NCBI RefSeq assembly: GCF_004115215.2
Contig: NW_024396743.1
Span: forward strand, 620,001 to 684,000
Direction: 5' to 3'
Source of the DNA: Ornithorhynchus anatinus
Taxonomy: Eukaryota > Chordata > Mammalia > Monotremata > Ornithorhynchidae
DNA: 64,000 bases
Position 1 is the stretch's first letter; every line of letters starts with the position of its first letter. Under the pieces are notes generated by a model. The model was not told where the DNA came from and did no database searches. It was given only the letters and a program-made list of their open reading frames with translations. The translations under genes were made by a program, and so were the position numbers. This document shows positions 32,701-43,625 of this stretch, in pieces.

Positions 32701-35700
32701 GGGCCGGCCGCCACGGTCAGGGCCGGCCGCCACGGTCAGGGCCGGCCGCCACGGTCAGGGCCGGCCGCCGGGCGGGGCAAGGCTCCCTGGCTCCCTCCCT
32801 TGGTGAGGCCGGAACAGTGTGTGCGGCTCGGCCCAGGGGGCAGAGATGGCAAAGGAAACCAGGCAGCCCACCTCGGGAGCACCTGAGGTGTCCATTCGAT
32901 CGGATTTACTAAGCGCTTCCGCTGTGCGGAGCCCGGGGCTAAGCTTAGCTCGGTATCTCTACTGCCACCTAGACGGATTAAAATAATTAATAAAACAGCT
33001 AAAAAGACCCCAAAACCCTCTCAAACCCAGAGCCGTTTAAGCAATAAAAAGCAAACGAAAATGCAGAGGGGGAAGTAAAATTCTGGCCATTCGATTTACC
33101 TTAATTCTGACAACACATTTCTCCCCACTCCAGCCTTTATCCCCCCCAGGGTGGATGAGAGACCAATTATGCCTTTATTCAAAAAGCTTTAGAACTTTTT
33201 AACTTAAAATCATCACGAATGGGGAACACTGAGTATACGGGGTGCGCTTTTTTCAGGTTTTAGACATGGGCCCCACACTTCAATCCGTCTCCGGAGGTTC
33301 CTTGAAATACCGACAAAGCAGAGCCCATTCAACATCTGGAATTCTTAGCTTTATTCTCAAACTGCCTCTCTACCTCCAGAGAGAATAGCCTTCTTAATAG
33401 GAGCAGGAGTGGACAGTCAGCTGACCCGATTCCCGACCCATTAGCCTTTTGGTTTCTTTGCAAGCAAACAAGAGAGTCAAGCCTGTACCTGGCACTAAGA
33501 GTGCAGTTAAGTGAATAAAGGATCGTTGAGGAATGAACATATCTGGTAACAGAGAGGAGAAGTTTGAAGGTAACAGGTGAGGAGAGAGGGATGGGGGAAC
33601 CATGAGAAGAATGTTAGGAGGAGATTCTGGGTAACTGGAGGCCGTTCGCTTCTCACTGATTTCACTAATATCTGCACCACTGAATCAGGATTCGGTTTCC
33701 AGATGAAGTGTCAAAATTGTTCAAAAAGTAACAACAACAACAAAAATCAAAATAAACCACAGTTTTAAAACATGTAAATGAACCTTCTGAAAATGAAAGT
33801 GAAACCCTCATCTTAAACCAGGCCATGGAACAAGGTTAACTGAAACGGCAAACGTGTCCCAAAAACAAATCGAGGCTTCCTGACAAAATCGAGTAAGGAT
33901 GTAAGTCAATTCCTATTTTCATCAACTCCACCCTTCCCCCACTCAACTGAGGAAAAGCCACGACTTAGAGGTGCACAGCTCCGGGTGACCCCATCAAGAC
34001 CTTAACCTTTCTTCTTACACCTTCACTTACCAGCCTGCTGAAACCAAAGGTCAGCCGCCCATTTAATCTCCCCAGGCCGTATCTCGGGGGACCACCCCAA
34101 CGCTCGACCATCAGCTCTAGGGCTCAGGCAGACCAGTCGAGAGCCGCTGACCTTCTGGGAGTTGGGCATTCCCCTTGGGTGGGCGAGTAAGGCTCAGCCA
34201 GTGACCCGCTACTGGGATGCTGGGGCGGGAGCAGGGGGCCTGGAAGGAGGGGGGTCGGTCCATCCGTGCCGGTGATGTTTTGAACGAGAACTTCTCCAAG
34301 CACCGACGGCCCCATTCTGAGCGATTCAGAGGTGAAGCTTTCGGGTGAATAACGGAGTTTTCTGAGCACCCGGGTTGGGCATCTACCCAATGATGTAGCG
34401 AGAACTTCGAGAATCCCATTTGGTCTCTCGAATCACAGGTGAGCTTTAAAGAACACATCCTGAGACGGAGCACTTGATCCCAACCCTCAAGAGCTGAAAA
34501 CTTTTTGTGGTAAGAGGGCTGCTCCGAAAGATTTCTGGCAAGATGATCAAGTCTTGTTGCTGTGGGATTCCGCAGATTTTTAAAAATTTATATTAAAAGT
34601 AAATCGGGCCCAGACTAAGACACCTCACACTGCGAGAATTTCAGAAAAACAAAATCCCGCTCACGGCTTCACCTTCCGACACTGGTTCAGCCTAATACTC
34701 TTCACTCCTTAGGACGACACCCGAAGCTCAACCATGACTTCGCTGCCTAATCGGTGCCCATTTAAATCGGGCCCTTACCTTTACTCCGAACCCACATTTT
34801 GGATAAATGTACTCCTCTAGTCCCCCCTAGATTGGAAGCTACTTGAGGGCAGAGAACATACCTACCAACTTTGTTGTGTTGGACTCTCCAAAGCGCCTAA
34901 TATAGTGCTCTGCACAAAATAAGTGCTCAATAAACACCATGGATTTATTCATCTCAAACTGATTTTCTCCACTTCTGCTCTTTGCAGACCACTCACGGTG
35001 GACAATAACTAAGCATGCTAATCTTTTTTGAATTTCGGTACCAAATTCACCTATGAAGGTGCCGGGCGGATCTCGGACGCAGCAATCTGAGAGAATGCCG
35101 CCCTTCACGTCTTGAGTTTCTTCCATCCCATTGAAAGGGTAGCGGTTCCATCGATAATGGGCTTGGTAAACTTGATCAATCGGTCAATGGTATTTACGCA
35201 CCCACTGCTCCTGGCACTTTCTCGTTTCAGGAATCATTTACAATTTGAAGGCTAAGGACAAAATGGACTTCTGCTCCTATAAGTTTTAAACGAGGCTAAG
35301 TAGTAAACTCCCCGTAGGCAGAGCGCGTCTCTACCAACTCTGTTGTATTCTCTCAAGCGTTTAGTACACGGACTTTGAACATGGTAAATGTTCAGTAGAT
35401 ACCAGTGACTGATAATGAGGTCTCCAGAAGGGTCCACTACCAGTGTAATAAGGCCTCCCGAAGGGGATCCACTACCAGTGTCTGAGGGAGGTGGAGGGGA
35501 AGGTATCTTTTAGAGAAGCAGCGTGGCTCACTGGAAAGAGCACGGGCTTGGGAGTCAGAGGTCATGGGTTCAAATCCCAGCTCAGCCACTTGTCAACTGT
35601 GTGACTTTGGGCGAGCCACTTAACTTCTCTGTGCCTCGGTTGCCCCATCTGTAAAATGGGGATTAAGACCATGAGCCCCCGTGGGACCACCTGATCACCT

Positions 35701-36985
35701 TGTATCCTCCCCAGAGTGCTTTGCACCTAGTAAGCGCTTAACAAACGCCATCATTATTATTTAACGTCTGCGAGGTTTCTTGCTGCAAGCTGAAGAGCAT
35801 CACCTTACGGTCTCTCACGTCAAAATACTGACGTCTCTCTCAGGATGAAGAAAAATGGCTAACGCACTTGGGCATGACAAAGGGTGGCAGGGGCATTTTT
35901 CAGGTAAAAAAAAAAAAAAAAGACGGTAAGGAACAAAAAAAGCCCACAGACACACATTAGAGTATAATCATAAAGGCTGGACTCTTGTCCACGGAGGCAA
36001 GGCATCCCTCCCTCCCTTCATCTTCCCCACCGCCCCCGCGGTGGCAATGCGCGAGCTCCTCACCTGTCGTTCGCAATAGGCTTTCATGAGTTTACTAAGC
36101 GGCGTGTGCCTCTTAATCTTAAACTGCACCACCGAGCCATCCTGCCCCGCCACCTTCAAGTTAATGTGGTCGTTGTTTTCGGTTTTCACTCCTTCCTGTT
36201 GGGAGAGAGGAAAGTGGCTTGAAGAGGGCGAGGAGGGGAGATCGAATACGGCGGCGGGGCGGCCCCGGGCCCGGCCAAAACCAAGTCACTTCACAGATCA
36301 ACAGGTCTGGGATGTCTGAATCCCTCCGGGGGCCCGGCCGAGGCCCCCGGGGACCCCCCAACCCCCGGGTCTCCAACGGCCGGAATCGAAGAGACGCCCA
36401 ACGCGGCCGTTCTCTAGGGACCGTCCCCCCGCCCCCGACCTACCTGCGGCTGTCGGCCGGACCCCCCGCCCCATTTTGGTGGAGGGGGCGGTCACGGGGA
36501 GATGCACCCGCACACACACACGCGCGCTTCTGGGCGGCGCGGGGCTCCCGATCCCCCGTAGGTCCCGGAAACGTTGGGGGCCCCGCGGGCGCCCTGAGGC
36601 CTCGACGCCCCTCATCGATGGGGGGAGACCTGGCCGGCCCCAAGGGGGGTGTGGGGGGTTCGACGCTCGATCCCGGCCCGGGCCCCCGAGCCCAGGCCCG
36701 CCCCCCGTCCCCGCCCCGAGGGCCCCGGGGGCGGGAGCAAGGCAGCGCCTGGGCCGGCGCGGGAGGAAAATGGCGCGGAGAGCCGGGCCCCGGCCGAGAC
36801 GGCCCCGCGGGGGCTCCGGGCGTCCGGGCCGGGGCGGGCCGGAGCGGGGCGGGGCGGGGCGGGGCGGGCCGGTCCTGTCCGCCCGGCCGGGGGGGGGGGG
36901 GGAGGGGGCCCTCGCCTCAGGCTCCCGCCACCGCCGGCGTCGTCGTCCCGCGCCCCGGCCTCACCTTGGGCTTCTCGTCCGCCAT
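29727..36985 (-). CDS. SUMO2: SUMO2, small ubiquitin-like modifier 2
   Basis: Four coding exons on the minus strand: 36985-36965, 36195-36064, 30988-30917 and 29789-29727 (TAG 29729-29727), 95 codons plus stop. The predicted protein appears identical to human SUMO2 as I remember it: [17 protein letters not shown] with the self-modification site VKTE (K11), the SIM-binding strand [19 protein letters not shown] and the QQQTGGVY C-terminus. SENP proteases would cut it after Gly93. Role: covalent protein modifier activated by SAE1/UBA2 and UBC9, forming chains through K11. Intact exon structure and introns argue that this is the true gene and not one of the common SUMO2 retrocopies. Intron 2 contains a 19-bp GC minisatellite. 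SUMO4 is excluded by the sequence. Confidence 0.98.
31348..31634 (-). repeat. Mon-1/MIR SINE in SUMO2 intron 2
   Basis: Reverse copy, rather diverged: 'ggtaagcacttactacatac', 'ccattttacagatgaggaaa', 'cttgcccagggaccaatgga'. Confidence 0.85.
31700..31795 (-). repeat. LINE-2 tail remnant
   Basis: 'tcaatcaatcagtggcctgc' and 'tgatcgcaaagagctaactc' suggest a worn reverse L2 end. Confidence 0.55.
32632..32770. repeat. 19-bp GC minisatellite in SUMO2 intron 2
   Basis: Seven head-to-tail copies of ccacggtcagggccggccg; the marker 'tcagggccgg' recurs at 32641, 32660, 32679, 32698, 32717, 32736 and 32755. Copies are essentially perfect except at the edges, so expansion is recent. Each unit holds the palindrome GGCCGGCC and CpG sites. 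Confidence 0.97.
32893..32946 (-). repeat. LINE-2 tail fragment
   Basis: 'attcgatcggatttactaag' then 'ctgtgcggagcccggggcta', a short reverse L2 end. Confidence 0.75.
32950..34800. other. SUMO2 intron 2, no repeats recognised
   Basis: Nearly 1.9 kb free of Mon-1 and L2, unusual for this window. No conserved exon seen; moderately AT-rich. Confidence 0.45.
34822..34946 (+). repeat. LINE-2 3' end
   Basis: 'ctagattggaagctacttga' through 'aagtgctcaataaacaccat'. Confidence 0.88.
35295..35412 (+). repeat. LINE-2 tail, diverged
   Basis: 'ttgtattctctcaagcgttt' and 'aatgttcagtagataccagt'. Confidence 0.7.
35508..35766 (+). repeat. Mon-1 SINE, full length
   Basis: 'agagaagcagcgtggctcac' through 'gcttaacaaacgccatcatt', in SUMO2 intron 2 on the opposite strand to the gene. 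Confidence 0.95.
36845..36905. repeat. (GGGGC)n and poly-G tracts in SUMO2 intron 1
   Basis: About five GGGGC units (36846-36867) followed by a run of 13 G (about 36889-36901). Such tracts can form G-quadruplexes on the plus strand and CpG-rich C tracts in the SUMO2 pre-mRNA. Confidence 0.8.
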
Positions 36986-37560
36986 GGCGAGTCCCGGGTC
37001 TCCTCGGCCGCCGCTTCACAAAGGGGCAGCAGGTCCGCACCGACGAGGAGCGGCGGCGGCGGCGGCGGCGGCGGCGCCGGGAGGAGCAGGACGAGGAGGA
37101 GGAGGAGGGGAGAGGAGAAGGAGGAGGAGGCGGAGGAGGCGACGGCGGGGGGAGCGCGCACGCCCGGCGTCCCTTGCGTGCGCGGGCACGCGCCGGCCGG
37201 GCCGCTGATTGGCCCCCGCTGCGCGGGAGCGCGCAACGCTTACATAAGCTCCCGCCCGCGGCGCGGCCGGGCTCCGGCCGGGGAGGCGGGAAGGAGCGCG
37301 GGCGCGCGCCTGGGGCCGGCCGGGGGCGCGCTCGGCGCGGGGCGGGGCCGTATTGTCCTCCTCCGTGCTGAAGAGAATCAAAATGGCCTCCGGCGGCCCC
37401 CACCGGAGCCGCCCGGCCCCGAGGGTGGCGGGGCCCACCCCCCGGAGGGCGCCCCGGCCCCGGGAGGGGCACGGTCCCCCCCCCATCCGGGCCGGGGGAA
37501 ACGTTTTACCACACGGTCTTCCCCCACGCGGCCCCGGCTGACCCTCCCCATCCCAGGGGC
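36986..37560 (-). promoter_or_regulatory. SUMO2: SUMO2 CpG-island promoter and 5'UTR
   Basis: Very GC- and CpG-rich. On the SUMO2 strand the 5'UTR carries a (CCG/GCC)n tract of about eight units (plus 37048-37072) and GA/CT-rich stretches. A CCAAT box (plus ATTGG 37208-37212) lies about 225 bases above the ATG. No convincing TATA box. Confidence 0.65.
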
Positions 37561-37837
37561 GGCCCTTTCCGCCCCGAAGCCCCCCGACCGTCCCCCAAGG
37601 TCACTTTGGGGGCCCTGGCCTCCTCCCAAGGCACCCCCACCGTGTAACGACCACCGGGACCCCCGCCCGGCCCCCTTCGAGGAGACGCTTTCTCGGAAGG
37701 GGTCGGGCACCCGGGGATCCTGAGACCCCCCCGTTGTTTCGGCCTCATGTTGAGGAAGATGTTGCCGCCGCCATCTTAAGTAGGGAGGCGAGGGTCAGGT
37801 CCCCCATCTCCAGCATCCAGGCCCATCCAGCTCCCCC

Positions 37838-37990
37838 CTCCAGACCGTAACCTCCTGGTGGGAAGGGAATGTATCGCTTTATCGTTCTACCGTACCCTTC
37901 CAAGTGCTCGGTACAGTGGTACCCTTCCAAGTGCTCGGTACAGTGCTCCGCACACCGTCTTGGCTCGATGAATACGATCGAATGAATGGA
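37838..37990 (+). repeat. LINE-2 tail with an internal 27-bp duplication
   Basis: L2 3' end in which 'gtacccttccaagtgctcgg' plus 'tacagtg' occurs twice in tandem (about 37892 and 37919). It ends 'atgaatacgatcgaatgaatg'-like, with CpG drift. Confidence 0.85.
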
Positions 37991-38439
37991 GAGGCCCATT
38001 CAAAGCAGGCCCCGAGGGAAAAACAAAGCCAAACCTAAATTCTACAGCTAGAGGGATGGAGATTGTCCACAGGCCCCAAGGCCTCACTTGGGTCAGCGCT
38101 GTGGTCTAGATCTTCGGGCTTCAATTTCCTCAAAGGCCTCACCGCCTAACCCTCGGGTGTATGAATCCTCAGACGTAGCGGGTCTCGGTGGTTTTAAACA
38201 GAGACCTAGACGGCACATATGGAAGCGTTCTTTTATTCGGTACGGTCTGGGGTTTCCCAGCTTCCCAAGATACCGTGGAGAGACCAGCCGTGAAGAAAGA
38301 ACGGGGAGAAGGGAAGGTGCAAAAAAACACCCCCCAAACCCCACAATTGGCTCCATAACACACCTCCCGGCTCCAAGTCTGACCCACGCCTCACATGAAC
38401 AGACAGAGGGAGTGCCTGTAGTTTACTATTTCCGCTATC

Positions 38440-38577
38440 TGTAATTTATTTTAATGCCAATCTCCCCCCTGTAGACTGTGAGTGTCTTGTGGGCAGGATG
38501 CTATTAGACTGTACTTTTCTCAGTGTTGAGCAGAGTGCACTGTGCCCAGTAAGCACCCAATAAATACCACTGATTAA
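38440..38577 (+). repeat. LINE-2 3' end
   Basis: 'ccctgtagactgtgagtgtc' to 'aagcacccaataaataccac'. Confidence 0.85.
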
Positions 38578-38579
38578 TG

Positions 38580-39688
38580 GAATGCCTGCTGGAGCCGTGC
38601 CGTCCGCGGTGAAGGCACGTGGTGAAAGAACCACGTAGGACCCAGCGGCGATCCTGAAAATAAATATCTAACTGGGTGAGGGAGGCTGCAGCAGCTTTTA
38701 AGACGACTGCCGCGGTAGCTTTACTTTTTCTCATCTCCGATGCTACGGCACAAGCGTTGGCACCACGCTCTGGCCACTCTGGCCATTCTTTACCGCATCC
38801 CTTTTGCGGTGTGCGGCACCTCTGCCCGCTTACTTGTTCGTCGCAGCCCGTGCCTCAGCAGGAACGTGACCGGCAGGGGAGAGAGGGGGCAGACGGCACC
38901 GATCAAACCGCCTGCGCTTGAATCTCTATCTTCATGCAGGATCTCAGTCCCGGAGTCGCGGTGCCCGGGCCGGGGCTCGTCCATCGTTCCCCACAAGAGA
39001 CTCCTTCATCCACTCTCAATTCTCCCGGTGAGTTCCTTGGAAAGCAGCAGCGCTAGTAAAATGTTTAAAGGAAGACCAAATCTCTTTGCTTTCTGCCCAG
39101 AGCAACCTCAGTCGTCCCTCCCCAGTGCCACCTTAGGGGGGTTGGCCAGGTTGAAGGACAAGTAGCCGGGCCAAGGGTGCCAGGAATCTCACGGGCTCCC
39201 CTTTCATGGGAAATGACAGCAGCATAGTTCCACAAGTGCACCCAGTGGGCTCTCGGTACAGTGCTCTGACCCCAGTGGGTGCCCGGCCCAGCACCCCGGT
39301 GACAAACCATTGAAATGATGCCTCTGGCCTCTCCTCCTTTCTTTGCTGCTGCTTCCGCTCTGATGTTATAAAGAATTCCGTCCCTGGGGACCTCGCTCCA
39401 TGAACGTAATTCGCCTGGCCGCTCCGAGGGACCTTCGGTGGCCCCCACTCTCTCCTGTCCCAAACCCAGGAGGAACTGGGAATTCAGCCCCGGCCTGTTT
39501 TTCCTCCTCTTCTTGCCGGTTGCCCAAGTACAGGGAACACCCTGCCAGGAGCTGAGGCTCAGAAGGTGAATGGAAGGAAGACACTGACTAGTAATTCAGG
39601 AAGGGCAGGAACGCTATGCCCTTCTTTACTGGGCACAAGGCAAGAAAGTGAATGTTCCATTTTGCCAGCCCCTTGGGCCCAGGGACAA
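38580..39688. other. intergenic, nothing recognised
   Basis: About 1.1 kb with at most a trace of L2 tail near 39240-39300 ('ggctctcggtacagtgctct'). No gene evidence. Confidence 0.4.
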
Positions 39689-39689
39689 A

Positions 39690-39905
39690 CCTAAAAACAG
39701 AGTATGTCTGCCTGTTGTTATAGTGTACTCTCCCAAATGCTTAGTACAGTGCTTTGCACACGGTCAGCCCTCAATAAATATGATTGAATGAATGAATGAA
39801 TTTATTGAGCACTCATCTGATGCGATGCTTAGGAAGGACATGATAAAGAAGTGCCAGGTTCCCTGCCCACAAGGAGCTTCCAGTCTCACAAGGAAGAAAG
39901 CCCAG
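39690..39905. repeat. two LINE-2 tails joined tail to tail
   Basis: Forward L2 end 39690-39798 ('actctcccaaatgcttagta' to the (TGAA)n tail) runs straight into a reverse L2 end 39790-39905 ('tgaatttattgagcactcat' to 'aaggagcttccagtctcaca'). Confidence 0.85.
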
Positions 39906-39989
39906 AAAGGGAGGGAATTTGAGGCTAAAGCCTGAATGTGCATAGTCTCAATGAGGGGCAACTGGGAGGGAGTGTGGCTTGGAGGAGAG

Positions 39990-40258
39990 GGAATAATAAT
40001 AATAATAATAATGATATTATTTGTTAAGCACTTAAGATGTGCCAAGCACTGTTCAGAGCACTGGGGTAGATACAAAGTAATCAGGTTGTCCCACGTGGGG
40101 CTCACAGTCTTAAGCCCCATTTTACAGATGAGGTAACTGAGGCACAGAGCAGTGAAGTGGCTTGCCCAAGGTCACATAGCAGACAAGTGGCAGGGCCAGG
40201 ATGAGCACCCACATCCTATGACTCCCAAGCCTATGCTCTTTCCACTAAGCCACGCTGC
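39990..40258 (-). repeat. Mon-1 SINE with (AAT)n tail
   Basis: Reverse copy, 'tatttgttaagcacttaaga' to 'ccactaagccacgctgcagt'. Confidence 0.93.
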
Positions 40259-40504
40259 AGTCAGTAGACCCAGGTTCAAGTCTGTGCTCTGCCATTTGCC
40301 TCCTATGTGACCTTGGGCAAGTCACTTAACTTCTCCGTGTCTCAGTCTCCTATCTGTCAACTGGGGATAAAATGCCCGCTCTCCCCCTCCTTAGACTGTG
40401 AGCCCTACGTAGGGCAGGGACTGTGTCCGATCTGATTATTCCGTACCGCTCTATCTGCTTAACACAGTTCGTGGCACATAAGTGCTTCATAAATACTATC
40501 ACTT
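40259..40504 (+). repeat. Mon-1 SINE, head-to-head with the previous
   Basis: 'agacccaggttcaagtctgt', 'gggcaagtcacttaacttct' and 'ataagtgcttcataaatact', a diverged forward copy directly abutting the reverse copy. Confidence 0.85.
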
Positions 40505-40757
40505 CTAAAACAAAATCCATAAGCGTTATAGTCCAAATATATTTTCTAAATGTATTTAGACACTTTCTAAAGTGTCACTTTCTAAATTTACAAGCCACTG
40601 GACCTCCGTCTGGCTTTTGGAAACAGTATCGTATACGTAACAACTATTTATTCTTAATTTACTCGGTAGTACGTATTGAGTGCCTACTATACTCCTTATT
40701 ATCATTTTGCTGCTTATTTCTTATGAAGTACCCGCAGTATGCTAATACTTATGAGGA

Positions 40758-41035
40758 AGGCAGCATGGCCTAGTGGGAAGAGCAGAGGCATGGGAATCGG
40801 AAAACTCGGGTCAGATCTGCTGGGTGACCTGGGGCACGTCACTCAACTCTCTGGCCCTCACTGTCCTGTCCATAAGAAGGTGAGAAGATCCCTGCTCTCC
40901 CTCCCTCTTAGAGTGTGATCCTCAGGTGGGCCTGGAGCCGTGCCTGACCCGATTAGCTTGGATCCACTCCAACATTTACCACAGTGTTTGGCATAAAGTA
41001 CATCCTCCATAAATGCCACAGTTATTAATATCACC
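40758..41035 (+). repeat. old Mon-1/MIR SINE
   Basis: 'aggcagcatggcctagtggg', 'ctggggcacgtcactcaact' and a degenerate 3' part to 'cataaatgccacagttatta'. Confidence 0.8.
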
Positions 41036-41103
41036 GTTTTAAGATTGCACCATGATGGAGCTTAGGATGCCTCAGTAATCACAGGTTTCCCATTGCTTTA
41101 ACC

Positions 41104-41552
41104 CAGGGGCATCTAACATGCGCCCACTGGCCTAGTTGGATGGTGGGGATGCGACCCACCAGAGGTGTTTAGCAATTTTTTTTTCCTAAATAGCTAGCAC
41201 ACGTGACCCACCTGGGCCTCAGTAGGGCCAAGTCAGAAATGAGAAATCCCCTGAGCAAATACACCCCACAGTTTTTGAGAAGACCTCAGCCTGTTCACCA
41301 GCAGCATTGTCAGTGACGTGATCCAAACGGGCAGGGGCTAGTACTAGGCTCGCGACTGGCTGCTTTTGGAGTAATAAGGTTGATTAAACTGTTTTTCCAC
41401 CTTTTTTATTAGTGCTCAAAAAAATCCATATTTTTGAGCAGTCAACAGGTTTTGCTTAACCACTGTCATCGAATTAAAAAAATCCACACAGGCCCCACAT
41501 GCAAGGATTTCTGGTCAGGCGGCCCACTGATGCATGAACTTGGACACCCAAA
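41104..41552. mobile_element. non-autonomous hAT-type DNA transposon
   Basis: About 450 bases bounded by hAT-like terminal inverted repeats: left CAGGGGCATCTAACATGCG; right, read in reverse, GGGTGTCCAAGTTCATGC. Both resemble the common vertebrate hAT terminus CAGGGGTGTCCAACCTGCGG. Flanks look like a worn 8-bp target duplication (ctttaacc / atctaacc, 6 of 8 equal). The interior is AT-rich with no transposase ORF. Old and immobile. Assignment rests on the termini and is not checked against a library. Confidence 0.6.
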
Positions 41553-41619
41553 ATCTAACCTGTGATTTTGGCAGTCCCGCTTGGCGGAGGACAAATGAAT
41601 CTCTCCAGCAGTTCCCTCA

Positions 41620-41762
41620 ATCGGTCAATCACTGCCCCTCCGTCATATGCAGAGCACTGCGCTAAGCGCTTGGGAGGGTACAGCAGAGTTTGTGGACATG
41701 TTCCCCGACCACAAGCCGCTTACAGTCTAGAGGGGGAACGGATGTTGAAATAAATTACAAAT
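41620..41762 (-). repeat. LINE-2 3' end
   Basis: 'gcagagcactgcgctaagcg' and 'caagccgcttacagtctaga'. Confidence 0.85.
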
Positions 41763-41764
41763 AG

Positions 41765-42250
41765 GGAAACTAGGGCTTTTGACGTAAGTGCCGTGGGGCT
41801 GAGGGTGGGGTGACTATCAGGTGCTTAAAGGGAATAGATCCAAGTGTAGTGGACCTCGCAGAAGGGAGAGCGAGTAGGGGAAATCAGAGCTTAGGTAGGG
41901 AAGATCTCTTGGAGATGTGATTTTAAAATGGCTTTGAAGGTGGATGAGTCTTTTGATTTCACTTGTCTGTTTCCCTTTCTCCCCATCACCCTACGTGTGG
42001 AAGGTATTGGCTCTAAGAGGAGAAAGGCATGATTTTTAAGAACAGTTCTGTATGTAATTTCTCAAGAGACAGAGCGTTCCGATTCCTTGGACAAAAGAGG
42101 AATCTAGTTCGCACAGCGGGGCCAACTTCTGTTGCCGGTTCCCTCTGTTTCACGTTTAGGCTCTTCAGCCAGTTTTATGTCTCTTGACTGGTGCATCATT
42201 CCTCAGATGAAAATGCAGTGTTCAGTGAGTCTGACCTATCTTCAAACTCT
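41765..42250. other. intergenic, L2 interior traces possible
   Basis: 'aaataaattacaaatagg' and 'tggggtgactatcaggtgct' resemble reverse L2 3'UTR next to the tail above. The rest is unassigned. Confidence 0.4.
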
Positions 42251-42259
42251 ATTCCTCCC

Positions 42260-42545
42260 TCCTATCTGTAAATTATTTCAGTGTCTGCCTCCCCCTGCTG
42301 GATCGTCAGGCCTTAGAGGAGAGAGTTGAGGCTATTTCTGCTTTTTCTGAACACTTCGCAGCATAGGCACCCAATCAATACTATTCCTTGACTGATTAAA
42401 CCGAAGACCACCAAGCCCGTGCTCTTTCCGCTAGGCCGGGCTGCTTCTCTTTGAGGGCTGGGATCTTGTTTGCTTTGTGGTACTCGCCCGAGCGCTTAGC
42501 GCTGTGCTCTGTGCACAGAAGGTGCTCAGTAAATACTCTCGAGGG
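42260..42545 (+). repeat. two LINE-2 tails with a Mon-1 scrap between
   Basis: L2 tail 42260-42400, Mon-1 5'-end scrap in reverse (42405-42447, 'gctctttccgctaggccggg'), L2 tail 42450-42540 ('cgagcgcttagcgctgtgct'). Confidence 0.75.
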
Positions 42546-42955
42546 TGGGACTGCTGCGGCTATGTCGAGAATGAGGTCTGCGGTAGCTGGGAGGGTTAAG
42601 TGAAGATACACCGGCTCCAGCGTTCACATTTTGTTCCATAGATGGCCGCCGCTCCGCAATGGGTAAAATGGGGATCTCTACAGCCTATGTTCCTCCTGAC
42701 CTCCGCTTCCCAGGGAAGACGATTCCTATAGAGCGTTATAATATTTACCAAGAAACTCATTATTCTTCCCAAAGAATTAACACCAACTTCTGGAAACATT
42801 TCTTCTGTGATAATTGTTGTTACTCCAAATGATCTCCGTAGGTACAGCTCATGTAAAACCACTTCAGTCCGAAAAGGCTTTTCTTACATCAGAAATATTA
42901 ATAAACGGGTCTGCAGGATTCTGGTATTTTCTCACTTATCCTCTCACATAAGCGT
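42546..42955. other. intergenic, nothing recognised
   Basis: About 400 bases with no gene or named repeat. Confidence 0.4.
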
Positions 42956-43029
42956 TAATTGATGTTCATATCCTCTTTTCTCTCTTCTTCCCGTTGGGGT
43001 GCTTCCCTCCCTTCCCAACTCTCTCCAGC

Positions 43030-43300
43030 CTGCTGTATCTCCTGGAGGGCAGGGATTTGGGTCTACCTGCTCTATGGTACTCCCCCAAGCCCTGCATATA
43101 GTAGGCACTCAAGTGGTTCTCAGAATAGAGGGACTTCCTGAATCGGGTCCTAATGGTGCTTATTTTAATATTCTTCATTAGTGTAAGCCCCCGGAGGCAC
43201 AGAGATGATATCTAATTCCTACCTGTCTATTCTCTTCCAGGGCTTAGTACAATGCTCGGCACACAGTAAGCACGTAATAAATCCTGTTACTACTGTTCCT
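43030..43300 (+). repeat. two LINE-2 tails, diverged
   Basis: 43030-43120 ('ctatggtactcccccaagcc') and 43180-43300 ('ccagggcttagtacaatgct', 'taagcacgtaataaatcctg'). Confidence 0.75.
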
Positions 43301-43625
43301 GCAGGATACCTAGGCCCGATAACTCTAAGGGTTTAAAATAGCCCATCTTTTAGGAATTTAACAAGTATCTCATTTTCATGGTATTTTCCTTGACATTTTC
43401 TTAGATTTTGGGTCCCTTTTCTACGATTGGCCGTGTTTTGGTATCTGTCTGGATACTTCTACCTTGTCAGTGTTTATTGTTTTCCAGCTCTGGGAAGATC
43501 GGGACAAACCAGGGGTCGTCCGGGGGTTCAGCTATCTCATGAAGGGGAGTTCATCTTGGGTTGGGGCTATATTTATTATAGAGCATTTATTTGGTGCTTT
43601 TCAGTGCCAAACACTGGGCTAAACA

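Noticed and set aside
32632-32770. Short direct repeats resembling a CRISPR array
   Set aside because: Copies are contiguous with no spacers, in a vertebrate intron; it is a minisatellite.
36219-37723. Several long overlapping open frames (up to 415 codons) at the SUMO2 CpG island
   Set aside because: Composition effect: few stop codons in very GC-rich DNA. Translations are low-complexity Gly/Arg/Pro and match no family; the real SUMO2 exon 1 lies here on the minus strand.
40559-40576. Palindrome GACACTTTCTAAAGTGTC as a regulatory or transposon hairpin
   Set aside because: Only 8-base arms in AT-rich DNA with no flanking structure; too easily due to chance.
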